DNA of 64,000 nt from Candidatus Poribacteria bacterium (GTDB lineage: Bacteria; Poribacteria; WGA-4E; WGA-3G), in contig PYIY01000099.1 of assembly GCA_003635195.1 (NCBI GenBank), positions 54,020 to 118,019 on the forward strand, read 5' to 3'. The position numbers were made by a program, and so were the translations under genes. Shown here in pieces: positions 17,220 to 26,418 of the stretch. Under the pieces are notes generated by a model. The model was not told the origin of the DNA, searched no databases, and saw nothing but the letters and a program-made list of their open reading frames with translations. Each line of letters opens with the position of its first letter. Position 1 is the stretch's first letter.

Positions 17220-19937
17220 ATGATGTTTCGTAACAACCGCATATTTTGCCTGTTAAGTCTACTATTTGTCATCACTGGATGCACGGTTTTTTCAAACGCA
17301 CCTCCCCGACCAATAGTTGACCCGGTAGTTGAGCGCGGTCGGCAGTGGCAGAAGTTGGTTGAGACAGGCAATAATGAACTAAAACAGGGTAACCTACGTG
17401 CGGCACTTGCCGCTTACGAAGCCGCCATCGCGACCCGCCCAGATGCCAGCCAGATCCAACACAAGATAGCAGAAATATACTACCAACTTGAGGAATACGA
17501 AAACGCCAGAAACGCATTTGTTGCTTTTTTGGCACTTAAACCGAAAAATATCACAGCCCTGAAGTACGCCGGATACCTTTCCGAAAAATTAATGGACTAC
17601 GCCGCTGCTGCTGAATACTATGAACGAATTCTCGGTGTTTCAGGAGATAATCTCTATGCATTAAACCATCTCGGTTTAGCCTACAAACAGCTGGAACGCT
17701 ATGATGAGGGGGTGAAGGTCCTTCACAAAGCACTATCACTTGATCCGAAATGTGAACGTCCGGAGAGCGAAAATTTACACAATTACTTGGGATTAATCTA
17801 TCTCGGACAAGGCAAACTCGGCGAGGCGATCGCAGAATTACGGGAATCCATTCGGTTATTTCCGAAGGACACTTGGGCAGGAGAACAACTCGCTGCAATC
17901 TATGAAGATCAACAGCGTTACTTTGAGGCACAATTGCAATACCAACGGCTTTTGGAAATTGATCCGGGCAACCTCCTTGCCTTGACACGGCTTCAGGCAC
18001 TTGCACAACTAAATCTTGGTTCGGGACACGGCACCGATGTACCGCCTGTCACCCTCCTGAATCCCGATGTTGAGCATATCATCGCGAACGCTCCTGACGC
18101 GAGCGACTATCCTGACGCTGACACGTTGGTCCTATTCAACCATTTCAGCCACGACGTTTTGCCGACTGGACAGTCGCGTTATACAACACACCAAATCGTT
18201 AAAATCCTCACTGAAAGAGGCATTCAGAGGTACGGGGATATTGCTATCCCTTATCAACCTACCGCCCAGAATATAGGCGTGAACATCGCAAGAACAATCA
18301 CAACGGATGGTACGATCCTGCAACCACCCGCTGAAGCGTTTAACGACGTAACACCGCCCGGGTTATTATCCCAAAACCTTTACTCTGATGCCATGTGGCG
18401 GGTAATCTCTATGGTTGGTCTCGCCCCGGGAGTCTGCATCGAGTACCAAGTAACGCTCGAAGATAAAGTGCCAGGAGGGAAGACATGGATTACGGGCGGA
18501 TATAATTTTCAGACAACAGAGGTAACATTGGAAACCCGTTTTGCACTTCAAATGCCGAAAGCGTGGCATCTTCAATGGGAAATTGCTAACGATCCAAATC
18601 CACAAGCACCTGTGATATCCCACACAGAAAATGACACTGTCATCTATATATGGAAGTACGGCGAGACGCCCGCGCTGATGTTGGAAGAAGGCATGCCACA
18701 CGTTAACGACATCGTGCCACGTTTGCGTTATTCCTCAATTGAAGATTGGAACAATGTCTACACGTGGTATAAAGACCTCGCGAAAGACAGATATGCCCCG
18801 GATACTAACATTGAAGCAAAAGTCCAGCAGCTAACCAACAGTCTGACGACGGAAGAGGCGAAAATACGTACTATCTATCATTTTGTTACCACAAATATCC
18901 GATACGTCGGTATTGAACTTGGACAGAGTGCTTACCAACCTTCGCATGCCACCGAGGTTTTTCAAACGCAATACGGGGATTGCAAGGATAAAACCACACT
19001 CCTGATTTCAATGCTTGATTTGGTGGGTATCAAAGCCTATCCTGTCTTGGTGAGTGTCGCACCACACGAACGCGTTGATACCACATTACCGTCGCTCAGC
19101 CAGTTTAACCACATGATTGCTGCAATCCCTACCAGTCCGAATACTTATATATGGTTGGATCCTACATCTGCAACCTGTAGCTATGGTCATCTCCCGTATA
19201 ATACACAAGGACGCACCGGATTTCTTATTTCTGATACACACGGCAAGTTTGTGGAGATACCCGTTTATCCATCAGAATCCAACAGGCTTGTAAGCACGAC
19301 AGAATTGACATTGGACAAGGACGGTAGTGTGCAAGGCACGCTCTACATCCAAACAAACGGACAGTATAACCTAAATACGCGATGGGCATACCAGCAGGTA
19401 CATCCCAACGTCCTGAAAACCACCTTAGCGACTGAACTCAGCCAGCAATTTCCAGGCATTCAGGTGGCGTGGTCCGAGATGTCCGACCTTAGTGATTTAG
19501 ACGTGCCGGTAACAATTAATCTCGGTTTTCAGGTCGAGAATTACGGGACATGGGTGGGAAACGATATGCTATTACCCTTGCCGATTGATGAGTTTGTGGA
19601 CTACGCTGAAACCTTTGCTGACAAACAACGCACCTATTCATTGGATTTAGGCTACCCAATGCAAATTGAAAAGGCAATCCGCATCCAAATTCCAGATGGA
19701 TGGGCGGCTACACTCCCGAAGGACATTCACTACGTTGTAGAGAATGCGGAACTTACTCGGCAATACAGACAAGTTGGAAATGTTATTACTTATCAACTCG
19801 TGTTTACCCTTAAAAATCATATACTTCCAGCGGCTGCGTATGCAGCAGCAAGGTCGCTTTTTACGGCACTTGCGAGCGAAGATGGCAGTCGTGTGTTGTT
19901 AAATACAGGCGGCGATAACCACATGTCACGAAAATGA
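17220..19937 (+). CDS. TPR lipoprotein with DUF3857 and transglutaminase-like domains
   Basis: The product is 905 residues. It has a signal peptide with lipobox (FVITGC), then about six TPR units at about 40-260. A DUF3857-like beta domain (about 285-500) follows, then a transglutaminase-like core with the triad Cys588 ('YGDCKDK'), His631 ('FNHMIA') and Asp647 ('WLDPT'), and finally a beta-rich DUF-type tail. GGAGG lies nine bases before the start. DUF3857-transglutaminase proteins are common envelope proteins of unclear substrate, possibly proteases or cross-linkers. The TPR extension suggests protein scaffolding on the periplasmic side. Confidence 0.82.
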   Translation: MMFRNNRIFCLLSLLFVITGCTVFSNAPPRPIVDPVVERGRQWQKLVETGNNELKQGNLRAALAAYEAAIATRPDASQIQHKIAEIYYQLEEYENARNAFVAFLALKPKNITALKYAGYLSEKLMDYAAAAEYYERILGVSGDNLYALNHLGLAYKQLERYDEGVKVLHKALSLDPKCERPESENLHNYLGLIYLGQGKLGEAIAELRESIRLFPKDTWAGEQLAAIYEDQQRYFEAQLQYQRLLEIDPGNLLALTRLQALAQLNLGSGHGTDVPPVTLLNPDVEHIIANAPDASDYPDADTLVLFNHFSHDVLPTGQSRYTTHQIVKILTERGIQRYGDIAIPYQPTAQNIGVNIARTITTDGTILQPPAEAFNDVTPPGLLSQNLYSDAMWRVISMVGLAPGVCIEYQVTLEDKVPGGKTWITGGYNFQTTEVTLETRFALQMPKAWHLQWEIANDPNPQAPVISHTENDTVIYIWKYGETPALMLEEGMPHVNDIVPRLRYSSIEDWNNVYTWYKDLAKDRYAPDTNIEAKVQQLTNSLTTEEAKIRTIYHFVTTNIRYVGIELGQSAYQPSHATEVFQTQYGDCKDKTTLLISMLDLVGIKAYPVLVSVAPHERVDTTLPSLSQFNHMIAAIPTSPNTYIWLDPTSATCSYGHLPYNTQGRTGFLISDTHGKFVEIPVYPSESNRLVSTTELTLDKDGSVQGTLYIQTNGQYNLNTRWAYQQVHPNVLKTTLATELSQQFPGIQVAWSEMSDLSDLDVPVTINLGFQVENYGTWVGNDMLLPLPIDEFVDYAETFADKQRTYSLDLGYPMQIEKAIRIQIPDGWAATLPKDIHYVVENAELTRQYRQVGNVITYQLVFTLKNHILPAAAYAAARSLFTALASEDGSRVLLNTGGDNHMSRK

Positions 19938-19957
19938 CAGTTGTTCAGCTTGCCGAG

Positions 19958-20560
19958 TTACTCTTTGACATACTTCCAACCGTCAACCAAAACGGGAAGT
20001 CCGCGAATAAGGCACATGGCGACAGTCACACCAGAGAGTATGACGCCTCCTAATTCGAGACCGACGACTAATTCAGGATGGATGCCAGAATTCTTGAAGG
20101 CAATAATACCACCAAGATAGATAAAAGCGACTGCTTTCGCAATACCATAAACACTACGGCTTATTCGTGAACTGGTAAGCGCACGCGTCCATTTTGAAGA
20201 CATCATGGTGTTTTCACCGAAGGCAGTTTTGCCTTGCGCAAAGGCAGCACTTCGCAACCCATCTGTGAAAAATCCTCGCGCAATCACGATCACTGGAATC
20301 CAGAACGGGATCAACCCAACGACAGCGAAGTAAACCCAGAAGATGCATTCGACAATTCGATCGCCGATGATGTCAAACAGCGCGCCAAAATCGGAAGTCT
20401 GGTTCAGTTTGCGAGCAACGTAACCGTCAACCGCATCGAGAAACAGGATCAAGCTGATGAGCGCGACAAGCAAAACGTCTAAGTATATGTGATACCCAAA
20501 AAGAGAAATCACAACAAAGGCGAGGATCAAGCGGAAAAGCGTAATCAAATTCGCAATCAT
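19958..20560 (-). CDS. CDP-alcohol phosphatidyltransferase (PgsA-like)
   Basis: The product is 200 residues with about six hydrophobic segments. The signature 'DAVDGYVARKLNQTSDFGALFD' (split: D-G-x2-A-R, x8, G-x3-D) is followed by 'IIGD', giving all conserved Asp residues. The opening 'MIANLITLFRL' is typical of PgsA-type phosphatidylglycerophosphate synthases. AAGGAG precedes the ATG. It is convergent with the transglutaminase gene, 20 bases away. Confidence 0.85.
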   Translation of the reverse strand: MIANLITLFRLILAFVVISLFGYHIYLDVLLVALISLILFLDAVDGYVARKLNQTSDFGALFDIIGDRIVECIFWVYFAVVGLIPFWIPVIVIARGFFTDGLRSAAFAQGKTAFGENTMMSSKWTRALTSSRISRSVYGIAKAVAFIYLGGIIAFKNSGIHPELVVGLELGGVILSGVTVAMCLIRGLPVLVDGWKYVKE

Positions 20561-20692
20561 GGTTTTACTCCTTTGTCGGATGCGGTTCCTACGCTTTGAT
20601 CTTATTCAGGTTTTGTGTCTCTCTTTTAATACTAACATACCAAATCACCAAAAACAACATTAATTTTTTCTGATAGAAGAGGTGCTTATTCT

Positions 20693-22297
20693 ATGAACGA
20701 AAACAGAAAACCTAATATTGTCCTCATTCTAAACGATGACATGGGGTTTTCCGACTTAGGCTGCTACGGTGGCGAAGTCCACACCCCGAATCTTGACCGA
20801 CTCGCCGCTGGCGGACTACGATTTACGCAATTTTACAATACCGCACGCTGCTGCCCATCCCGTGCTTCTATGCTTACCGGACTACATCCGCACCAAACTG
20901 GGGTTGGACACATGATGGGGGACGACGGACTTGAGGGTTATCGTGGGGACCTTAATGACCGCTGTATCACTATTGCCGATGCAGTGCGTTCAGAAGGCTA
21001 CGGCACCTATATGAGCGGCAAATGGCACATCTCTCGCCACACCGGTCCCGATGGCCCCAAGCACAGCTGGCCCTGCCAACGTGGGTTTGACGAGTACTAC
21101 GGTATTATCACCGGTGCCGCAAACTTCTGGAAGCCGAATACGCTTACGCGCAATAACACGCGTATCCAGCACGATGAACTCCCTGAAGACTATTTCTTAA
21201 CGGATGCTATCAGTGATGAAGCGGCGACATATATCCGAAACCATACCCAAAAGACACCAGAACGTCCATTCTTTACTTATGTCGCTTACACAGCACCGCA
21301 TTGGCCCCTGCACGCTCACGAAGAAGACATCGCACCCTACAACGGACGTTTTGCCGCTGGGTGGGACGAACTCCGGGAAGAACGACTCTCACGGATGCGA
21401 GAGATGAAAATCTTAGATGAGTCTTGGCAGCTCACAGCACGAGATGCTTCCCAACTCCCTTGGAGCGAGGCACAATACAAGGAGTGGAATCAACGCCGCA
21501 TGGAGGTCTACGCGGCGCAAATCACTCGGATGGATATAGGCATTGGACGAGTTATTGACACGTTGGAAGAAACGGGGCAACTTGACAACACGCTCATCCT
21601 ATTTTTAGCCGATAACGGTGGTTGTGCTGAAGAACTCGGCGGTCCTCCTGCAAAACGCGACACCGATTCACTCATCAGCACCGAGACCACCTCCGATGGA
21701 AAACCTGTCTATCGGGGCAATGACCCCACCATTATGCCGGGGCCTGAGACGACTTATCAGAGTTACGGCGTTCCATGGGCGAACCTATCTAATACACCGT
21801 TCAGACTCTACAAGCACTGGGTACATGAAGGCGGAATTGCTACCCCGTTAATAGCGCATTGGCCAGATGCCATACAGTCCGCCGGAGAATTGCGGCATCA
21901 ACCCGGACAACTGCCAGATATCATGGCAACATGCCTTGACGTTTCGGGGGCAACCTACCCTGAAGAACACGACGGAAAGCCGATTTTGCCGTTGGAGGGA
22001 ACAAGTTTAGTCCCGATCTTTGATGGAATGGATAACGGTAAGGACGTGCTCTATTGGGAACATGAGGGAAATTGCGCTGTTCGACAGGATAACTGGAAAC
22101 TGGTCTGTAGGTTCCCCGGCGATTGGGAACTCTACAATCTGGAAGCAGAGCGGACAGAAATCAACGATCTCTCCGCTAAGCATCCACAGAAACTTGAAGA
22201 ACTCGCCGGACTTTACCGAGACTGGGCAGATCGCTGTCTTATCTATCCCTGGGATAAACTCCAAGAACACCGTAGACAACGCCGCCACGAACGCTAA
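20693..22297 (+). CDS. Arylsulfatase-type sulfatase
   Basis: The product is 534 residues. The N-terminal metal site 'LNDDMGFSDLG' is intact. The formylglycine motif C-x-P-S-R is at Cys53 (RCCPSRASMLTG), with 'SGKWH' and 'LADNGG' following as in family S1. No signal peptide is present, so it is likely cytoplasmic unless exported differently. It probably removes sulfate esters from glycan fragments or other sulfated metabolites. Maturation needs a formylglycine-generating enzyme. Confidence 0.93.
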   Translation: MNENRKPNIVLILNDDMGFSDLGCYGGEVHTPNLDRLAAGGLRFTQFYNTARCCPSRASMLTGLHPHQTGVGHMMGDDGLEGYRGDLNDRCITIADAVRSEGYGTYMSGKWHISRHTGPDGPKHSWPCQRGFDEYYGIITGAANFWKPNTLTRNNTRIQHDELPEDYFLTDAISDEAATYIRNHTQKTPERPFFTYVAYTAPHWPLHAHEEDIAPYNGRFAAGWDELREERLSRMREMKILDESWQLTARDASQLPWSEAQYKEWNQRRMEVYAAQITRMDIGIGRVIDTLEETGQLDNTLILFLADNGGCAEELGGPPAKRDTDSLISTETTSDGKPVYRGNDPTIMPGPETTYQSYGVPWANLSNTPFRLYKHWVHEGGIATPLIAHWPDAIQSAGELRHQPGQLPDIMATCLDVSGATYPEEHDGKPILPLEGTSLVPIFDGMDNGKDVLYWEHEGNCAVRQDNWKLVCRFPGDWELYNLEAERTEINDLSAKHPQKLEELAGLYRDWADRCLIYPWDKLQEHRRQRRHER

Positions 22298-22552
22298 AAA
22301 TTGTGTGGTCTGTTTGGGCAGGTCCCTGTACCTGCCCAAACTATACGTAACAGAATTTATCCTTTTTCTCAAAATTTATATTGCATTTATCGGAGCGTTT
22401 ACCAGGTCTCTCGTCTGAATTGTGATTTTTTTCATTGGGAGATTACCGGGATAAGCGTTTTGGGGTGTGGGATGTTCTGTGTATTGGGCGAGGGGACCTC
22501 ACGCCTACGCCGAGGGACGCACCAACAAAGTTGAGTCAATGAAATCTTTTCA

Positions 22553-22690
22553 ATCAGAATTGGTATTACGCAATGCGTAATGAATTGCGCGACGACGAAC
22601 CGTACTGCTTTTGAGAGACACATATCCTTTCAAGGTATATCTGTTTTGTAGTGATGTCATTTATCGCATGTCTACGTAAGTTCTACGTGA
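22553..22690. repeat. Diverged inverted copy of the palindromic element at 22734-22853
   Basis: Read in reverse complement, this stretch aligns with 22740-22860 across several blocks ('CAATTCATT.CGC', 'CTCAAAAG.AGT.CGGTTC', 'GCGATTTATCGC' type), roughly three quarters identical by eye. The two arms face each other around a ~45-base centre. The 22298-22552 stretch holds no gene I can support. Confidence 0.55.
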
Positions 22691-22733
22691 TCTATGATGC
22701 CCATTGTTATTTTTCGGTATGTAATTCTCTTTG

Positions 22734-22853
22734 GGACTTACGCAGACAGGCGATAAATCGCCGGACGGCAAGCAGATGCCCTTGGAAAGACATCTGTTTC
22801 TCAAAAGTAGTCCGGTTCATAGTTGTGCAATTCATTGCGCGTTGCGTAAGTCC
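22734..22853. repeat. MITE-like element with GGACTTACGCA terminal inverted repeats
   Basis: GGACTTACGCA (22734-22744) is perfectly inverted as TGCGTAAGTCC (22843-22853). The 120-bp interior carries small palindromes ('GGCGATAAATCGCC', 'GCAATTCATTGC'). The same ends bound the element at 32732-32831, and one end occurs at 54975-54985. No open frame of note, so it would be non-autonomous. Confidence 0.6.
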
Positions 22854-22863
22854 TGATAAAAAA

Positions 22864-23958
22864 CTAACCACACGCCAACATCTTCAAACAGACAGGTGTC
22901 GGTACCTCTGCTACATCGCCGGTCGCGTTCAACTCACCAGTTTCAGCGTCAATTGCAAACGTAACAACCGTATCTGTGTTTTGGTTGGCAGCGAAGAGGA
23001 ACGTGCCTTCTGGATTCAGTCCGAAGTTTCGAGGTGCCTGTCCTTGTGTTGATTCATAGCCGATGGGACTCAGCATACCGGTTTCCGTATCAATCGCACA
23101 GATCGCAATGCTATCATGCCCACGGTTCGACCCGTACAAGAACTTCCCGGAAGGATGAACGTGGATATCCGCACAATGACTGGTGCCATCAAAATCATCG
23201 GGGAGCGTGGAAATTGTCTGGAATTCAGTTAGCGTTCCGGCTTTCGCGTCGTACCGAAAAGCAGTAAATGTAGAATCTATCTCGTTAATGACATAAGCGT
23301 ATTGACCGTTCGGATGGAAATCGAAATGCCGAGGGCCCGCACCGGGCTGCACACGTACCCACGGTTGCGTATTAGGCGTGAGTTTCCCGTTTTTCGCATC
23401 TAATTGATAAATGAGCACTTTATCAAGCCCAAGATCGGGTGAAAAAGCGTAGCGATTCCCCGGATCAATCATAATTGCGTGCGCGTGGGGGTCCATCTGC
23501 CGTTGTGGGTTGACACTGGATCCCTGGTGCTGCACGAAATCGGAGGCTTCACCGAGTCTACCATCCGACGCAATCGGGAAAGCAGTGACGCTGCCACCAC
23601 TGTAATTCGCCACAAGCAGACATTTACCGGTTGAATCCGCACTCAGGTGGCACGGGGCACCACCGCCGGTCGCGCGTTGGTTGAGATAGCTAATCTCTCC
23701 TGTCTCTTTATGAATGTAAAATGCCGTGACCGCACCGCTCGCTTTGCCTTCAAATTCACTAAGTTCGTTGACAGCATAGAGATATTGTCCACTCGGATGT
23801 ATCTCCAGAAACGACGGATTTTCAACGCCTGTTATCTTGCTACTATATTCCAAGGCACCCGTCGCGCCATCTAAGCGATAGACGTAAATCCCTTCACTGT
23901 TTCCATTTGTATAGGTGCCGACGTAAACGAAGTAGTCTTGACTGTTCTGTTGTGCCAT
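22864..23958 (-). CDS. Lactonase family beta-propeller protein (6-phosphogluconolactonase/YbhE-like)
   Basis: The product is 364 residues of seven-bladed propeller repeats ('PSFLEIHPSGQYLYAVNEL', 'GPRHFDFHPNGQYAYVINE' type units), as in YbhE/Pgl-like and muconate-cycloisomerase-like lactonases (lactonase_7 family). The opening 'YFVYVGTYT' is characteristic. An upstream TTG exists, but the AAGGAG it would contain serves better as the ribosome site for the ATG at 23958. No signal peptide. The substrate, a sugar or other lactone, is not determined. Confidence 0.87.
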   Translation of the reverse strand: MAQQNSQDYFVYVGTYTNGNSEGIYVYRLDGATGALEYSSKITGVENPSFLEIHPSGQYLYAVNELSEFEGKASGAVTAFYIHKETGEISYLNQRATGGGAPCHLSADSTGKCLLVANYSGGSVTAFPIASDGRLGEASDFVQHQGSSVNPQRQMDPHAHAIMIDPGNRYAFSPDLGLDKVLIYQLDAKNGKLTPNTQPWVRVQPGAGPRHFDFHPNGQYAYVINEIDSTFTAFRYDAKAGTLTEFQTISTLPDDFDGTSHCADIHVHPSGKFLYGSNRGHDSIAICAIDTETGMLSPIGYESTQGQAPRNFGLNPEGTFLFAANQNTDTVVTFAIDAETGELNATGDVAEVPTPVCLKMLACG

Positions 23959-24060
23959 TGTGTTAATTTTCTCCTTGTGCAACCAATTTCATGAACCCCA
24001 ATAGGTTTTTGCGAGATGAATGATAATGAAATGACTCCTCGGCACCCGGCGTTCACAATT

Positions 24061-24252
24061 TCAGAAGTGCTTCCGCGAGCTAACTAATTCCCCCATATAA
24101 TTGCTTGAATAGCGATTGAAATTCCATGAGGAGAGGACAAGAGCAGGTCGCCAATCCCAGATTTCTTTCCCGGCTTGCGGGTCAAAGTTAATGTCTATCA
24201 CGTCACCTCGTACCGGGATGTAGTTTGAGTCATACTGGGTTGATGCTACCAT
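24061..24252 (-). pseudogene. Truncated MazF/PemK-type toxin
   Basis: Only 63 residues. The first 40 match the start of MazF/PemK RNases: 'YIPVRGDVIDINFDPQAGKE' followed by 'RPALVLS' and a 'FNR' loop. After that similarity is lost and a stop comes at 24061. Full MazF is about 110 residues, so the second half, with the 'PIT' strand and the catalytic threonine, is missing. I could not find it in the next 80 bases in another frame. It overlaps the upstream gene by seven bases, the usual antitoxin-toxin arrangement. Confidence 0.65.
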
Positions 24253-24572
24253 ACTTCATTGCCTACTGCTGCTCCGGTATCTATTTCCCTGGAATCAGTG
24301 TTCTCGGGTTCTTCAGTTAACAAGTCATTCAGTTTTATAGGCGGCAGCCCTGCAGGCCGGCCTACGCACTCCGGGCGATGCGGCTGGGAAGGTGTACGAT
24401 TGAAAGCCTCATTTTGTTCGGTGTTCTCGGGTTCTTCAGTTAACAAGTCATTCAGTTTTATAGGCGGCAGCCCTGCAGGCCGGCCTACGCACTCCGGGCG
24501 ATGCGGCTGAGAAGATTCATCACCCTCTATGCTAGACACGTCTGTGTCTAAGGACTCATTTCGGACTTTCAC
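24246..24572 (-). CDS. Putative antitoxin-position protein with duplicated 41-codon segment
   Basis: The product is 108 residues, starting GTG seven bases after AAGGAGG. About half of it is two copies of a ~31-residue block ('QPHRPECVGRPAGLPPIKLN' and following 'DLLTEEPENT') spaced by 41 codons. The rest is acidic and probably disordered. I recognise no DNA-binding fold. Its place directly before and overlapping a MazF-type remnant suggests an antitoxin, but the two identical blocks are unusual and may have replaced the original sequence. Confidence 0.5.
   Translation of the reverse strand: MKVRNESLDTDVSSIEGDESSQPHRPECVGRPAGLPPIKLNDLLTEEPENTEQNEAFNRTPSQPHRPECVGRPAGLPPIKLNDLLTEEPENTDSREIDTGAAVGNEVW
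24301..24514. repeat. Near-perfect 90-bp direct repeat (24301-24391, 24424-24514)
   Basis: The two copies differ at a single base by eye (CTGGGAAG versus CTGAGAAG) and start 123 bases apart. Each holds the GC-rich block CCTGCAGGCCGGCC. Near identity means a recent duplication. Confidence 0.9.
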
Positions 24573-24676
24573 ATCAAATTCCTCCTTATACGAGTTCACG
24601 TTACACTAAGTATACCACGCCAAATTACCCGTGTCAAGGAAAACACAAGTAGAAACCGAAGGCAGGACTTGGGCTT

Positions 24677-24713
24677 ATATAGTGGGATCCATAATTATAG
24701 TGGATCTCATAAT
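24677..24713. repeat. Short tandem repeat, 2 x 19 bp
   Basis: TATAGTGGGATCCATAAT is followed one base later by TATAGTGGATCTCATAAT. It lies in the spacer between a sulfatase stop and the antitoxin-position gene. Confidence 0.5.
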
Positions 24714-24728
24714 TAATGAGACATTTCG

Positions 24729-26339
24729 TCATGAAACCTTGAGATGAATCGTTCGCTCTTCGCTTTCACCATAACCGATGCGAATCGCTTTCGCGCGTAC
24801 GCTTGTTTCGCCCTTTGGTAGACGCAGCGGATCCGTATACAACCACCAATGTGCATCCTCTCCTTGCTCCGTCGTGTAAGCAATAGATGCCCCTTGCGTG
24901 GAGCAGTGAAGTTGTAAAACAAGCGGTGCTGACCATTCACCAACCCTATGCGCTACCTCTGTGCCCGGATGTTCAGCGTTAATCGGAATAAAAATTGGAG
25001 CCGCCGTTTGAGGTTGTGTGCCATCAGGGTACCACGTTGCAACCATCTGCTCTTCCGGTATATTTCCCATATCACCGAATTCGGATTGCCACTGCGCCAA
25101 CGCGCCACGCATCCGTTCCAGTACATCTCGGTGTCCAGCGTCTTCTGCCAAATTGTTGAGTTCATACCTATCGTTTTCGGTATCGTAGAGTTCTTCAGTC
25201 GGACGCGGGGAGCGGAACATAACCGCCTGATCACCCTCCAGTTCACCTGCGGCATATAATCGCCACATCTCCTGCATGACTGGGTGCCGATTGCGATACG
25301 GAATCCAGAGCAGATATGGTTTTTCAGGGTAATAATTTTTGATGTATTTATACCGTTTATCACGCACAGCGCGCATCATATCGTAAGATTCATCGTACCG
25401 ATCGCGCGTCGCGAAAATATAGTCGCGTTCAATCTTCTCCGGTCCAAGAAACGGTTGCCCTTGTAGATGTGCCGGTGCCTGCACGCCGCAGAGTGAAAGT
25501 ACAGTCGGACCGAGGTCAATCAGACTTACCAGTTGTTCGGTAGCACTACCGGGGCTCAACGTGCCGGGCCAGCGGACAATTAACGGGATGCGGATACCGG
25601 CATCGTAGGGCCACCGTTTTCCGCGCGGGAGTCCTTCGCCGTGGTCGCTCCAGAGGAAAACAATAGTATTCTCCGCAAGACCATCTTCTTCAAGTTGATC
25701 TAACAACTCACCAACGCGGGCATCGGCAGTGGCGAGGTTATCGTATTGTCGTGCTAATGCTTGTCGTGCTTTCGGTGTATCTGGTAGGTAGGGCGGTAAC
25801 TGCACATCATCTGGATTCGTGGTCGTGGTCAACGGACGATCCTCCCGTTCCCACATACCACTTTCATGTGTAACACCTGGATTGAAGACGGAAAAGAAAG
25901 GCTGTTCTGCTTCACGATTTCGCCAGTGTGCAGTGTTGTCGGATTCATCCCACGCTGTGATCGGGGGTGTGAACTGGTAGTCGGTTTTGCTATTGTTCGT
26001 ACAGTAATAGCCCGCGCCTCGGAGATATTCAGTGAAAGTCTTGACATAAGGCGGCGGTACAGCGGAATACGGTGTCGGCATCTCAGGCGTGTTTGGATTC
26101 GTATGCCGCGTCCGCATGTGGTGCGTACCGATGGAGGTCTGGTACATACCGGTAATAATTGCGGAACGGCTCGGTGCGCAGACCCCCGCAGTCGAAAACG
26201 CATTTGGAAACCGACATCCGCCTGCAGCGAGCCGGTCGATGTTTGGTGTACGCGCAAGCGCGTCCCCATAACAACCGAAACGCGGTGTTGTATCCTCTAA
26301 CGAGATCCAAAGAATGTTCGGACGATCTGATATGTTCAT
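24729..26339 (-). CDS. Sulfatase (tandem paralogue B)
   Basis: The product is 536 residues from the ATG at 26339, which has GGGAG upstream. The formylglycine motif is at Cys54 ('GVCAPSRSAIITG'). The N-terminus 'NILWISLEDTTPRFGCYGD' has E-D in place of the usual D-D. A second metal/active-site part is 'FLWSDHGEG'. The last ~70 residues ('ASIAYTTEQGED ... LRLPKGETSVRAKAIRIGY') look like the chitobiase C-terminal-type beta domain. It has no signal peptide. The neighbour at 26419-28029 has the same length and most residues in common. Confidence 0.93.
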   Translation of the reverse strand: MNISDRPNILWISLEDTTPRFGCYGDALARTPNIDRLAAGGCRFPNAFSTAGVCAPSRSAIITGMYQTSIGTHHMRTRHTNPNTPEMPTPYSAVPPPYVKTFTEYLRGAGYYCTNNSKTDYQFTPPITAWDESDNTAHWRNREAEQPFFSVFNPGVTHESGMWEREDRPLTTTTNPDDVQLPPYLPDTPKARQALARQYDNLATADARVGELLDQLEEDGLAENTIVFLWSDHGEGLPRGKRWPYDAGIRIPLIVRWPGTLSPGSATEQLVSLIDLGPTVLSLCGVQAPAHLQGQPFLGPEKIERDYIFATRDRYDESYDMMRAVRDKRYKYIKNYYPEKPYLLWIPYRNRHPVMQEMWRLYAAGELEGDQAVMFRSPRPTEELYDTENDRYELNNLAEDAGHRDVLERMRGALAQWQSEFGDMGNIPEEQMVATWYPDGTQPQTAAPIFIPINAEHPGTEVAHRVGEWSAPLVLQLHCSTQGASIAYTTEQGEDAHWWLYTDPLRLPKGETSVRAKAIRIGYGESEERTIHLKVS

Positions 26340-26418
26340 TACAACTCCCTGTTTTTGACAAGATTGTACCCCAAACACCGGTTTAAGTCAACAGGGTCGT
26401 CTAAGCCTTCAGAGGCAT

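Noticed and set aside
22301..23052. Small rightward open frames in the spacer after the first sulfatase
   Set aside because: They lie on palindromic repeats and the lactonase reverse strand, with no ribosome site or protein-like composition.
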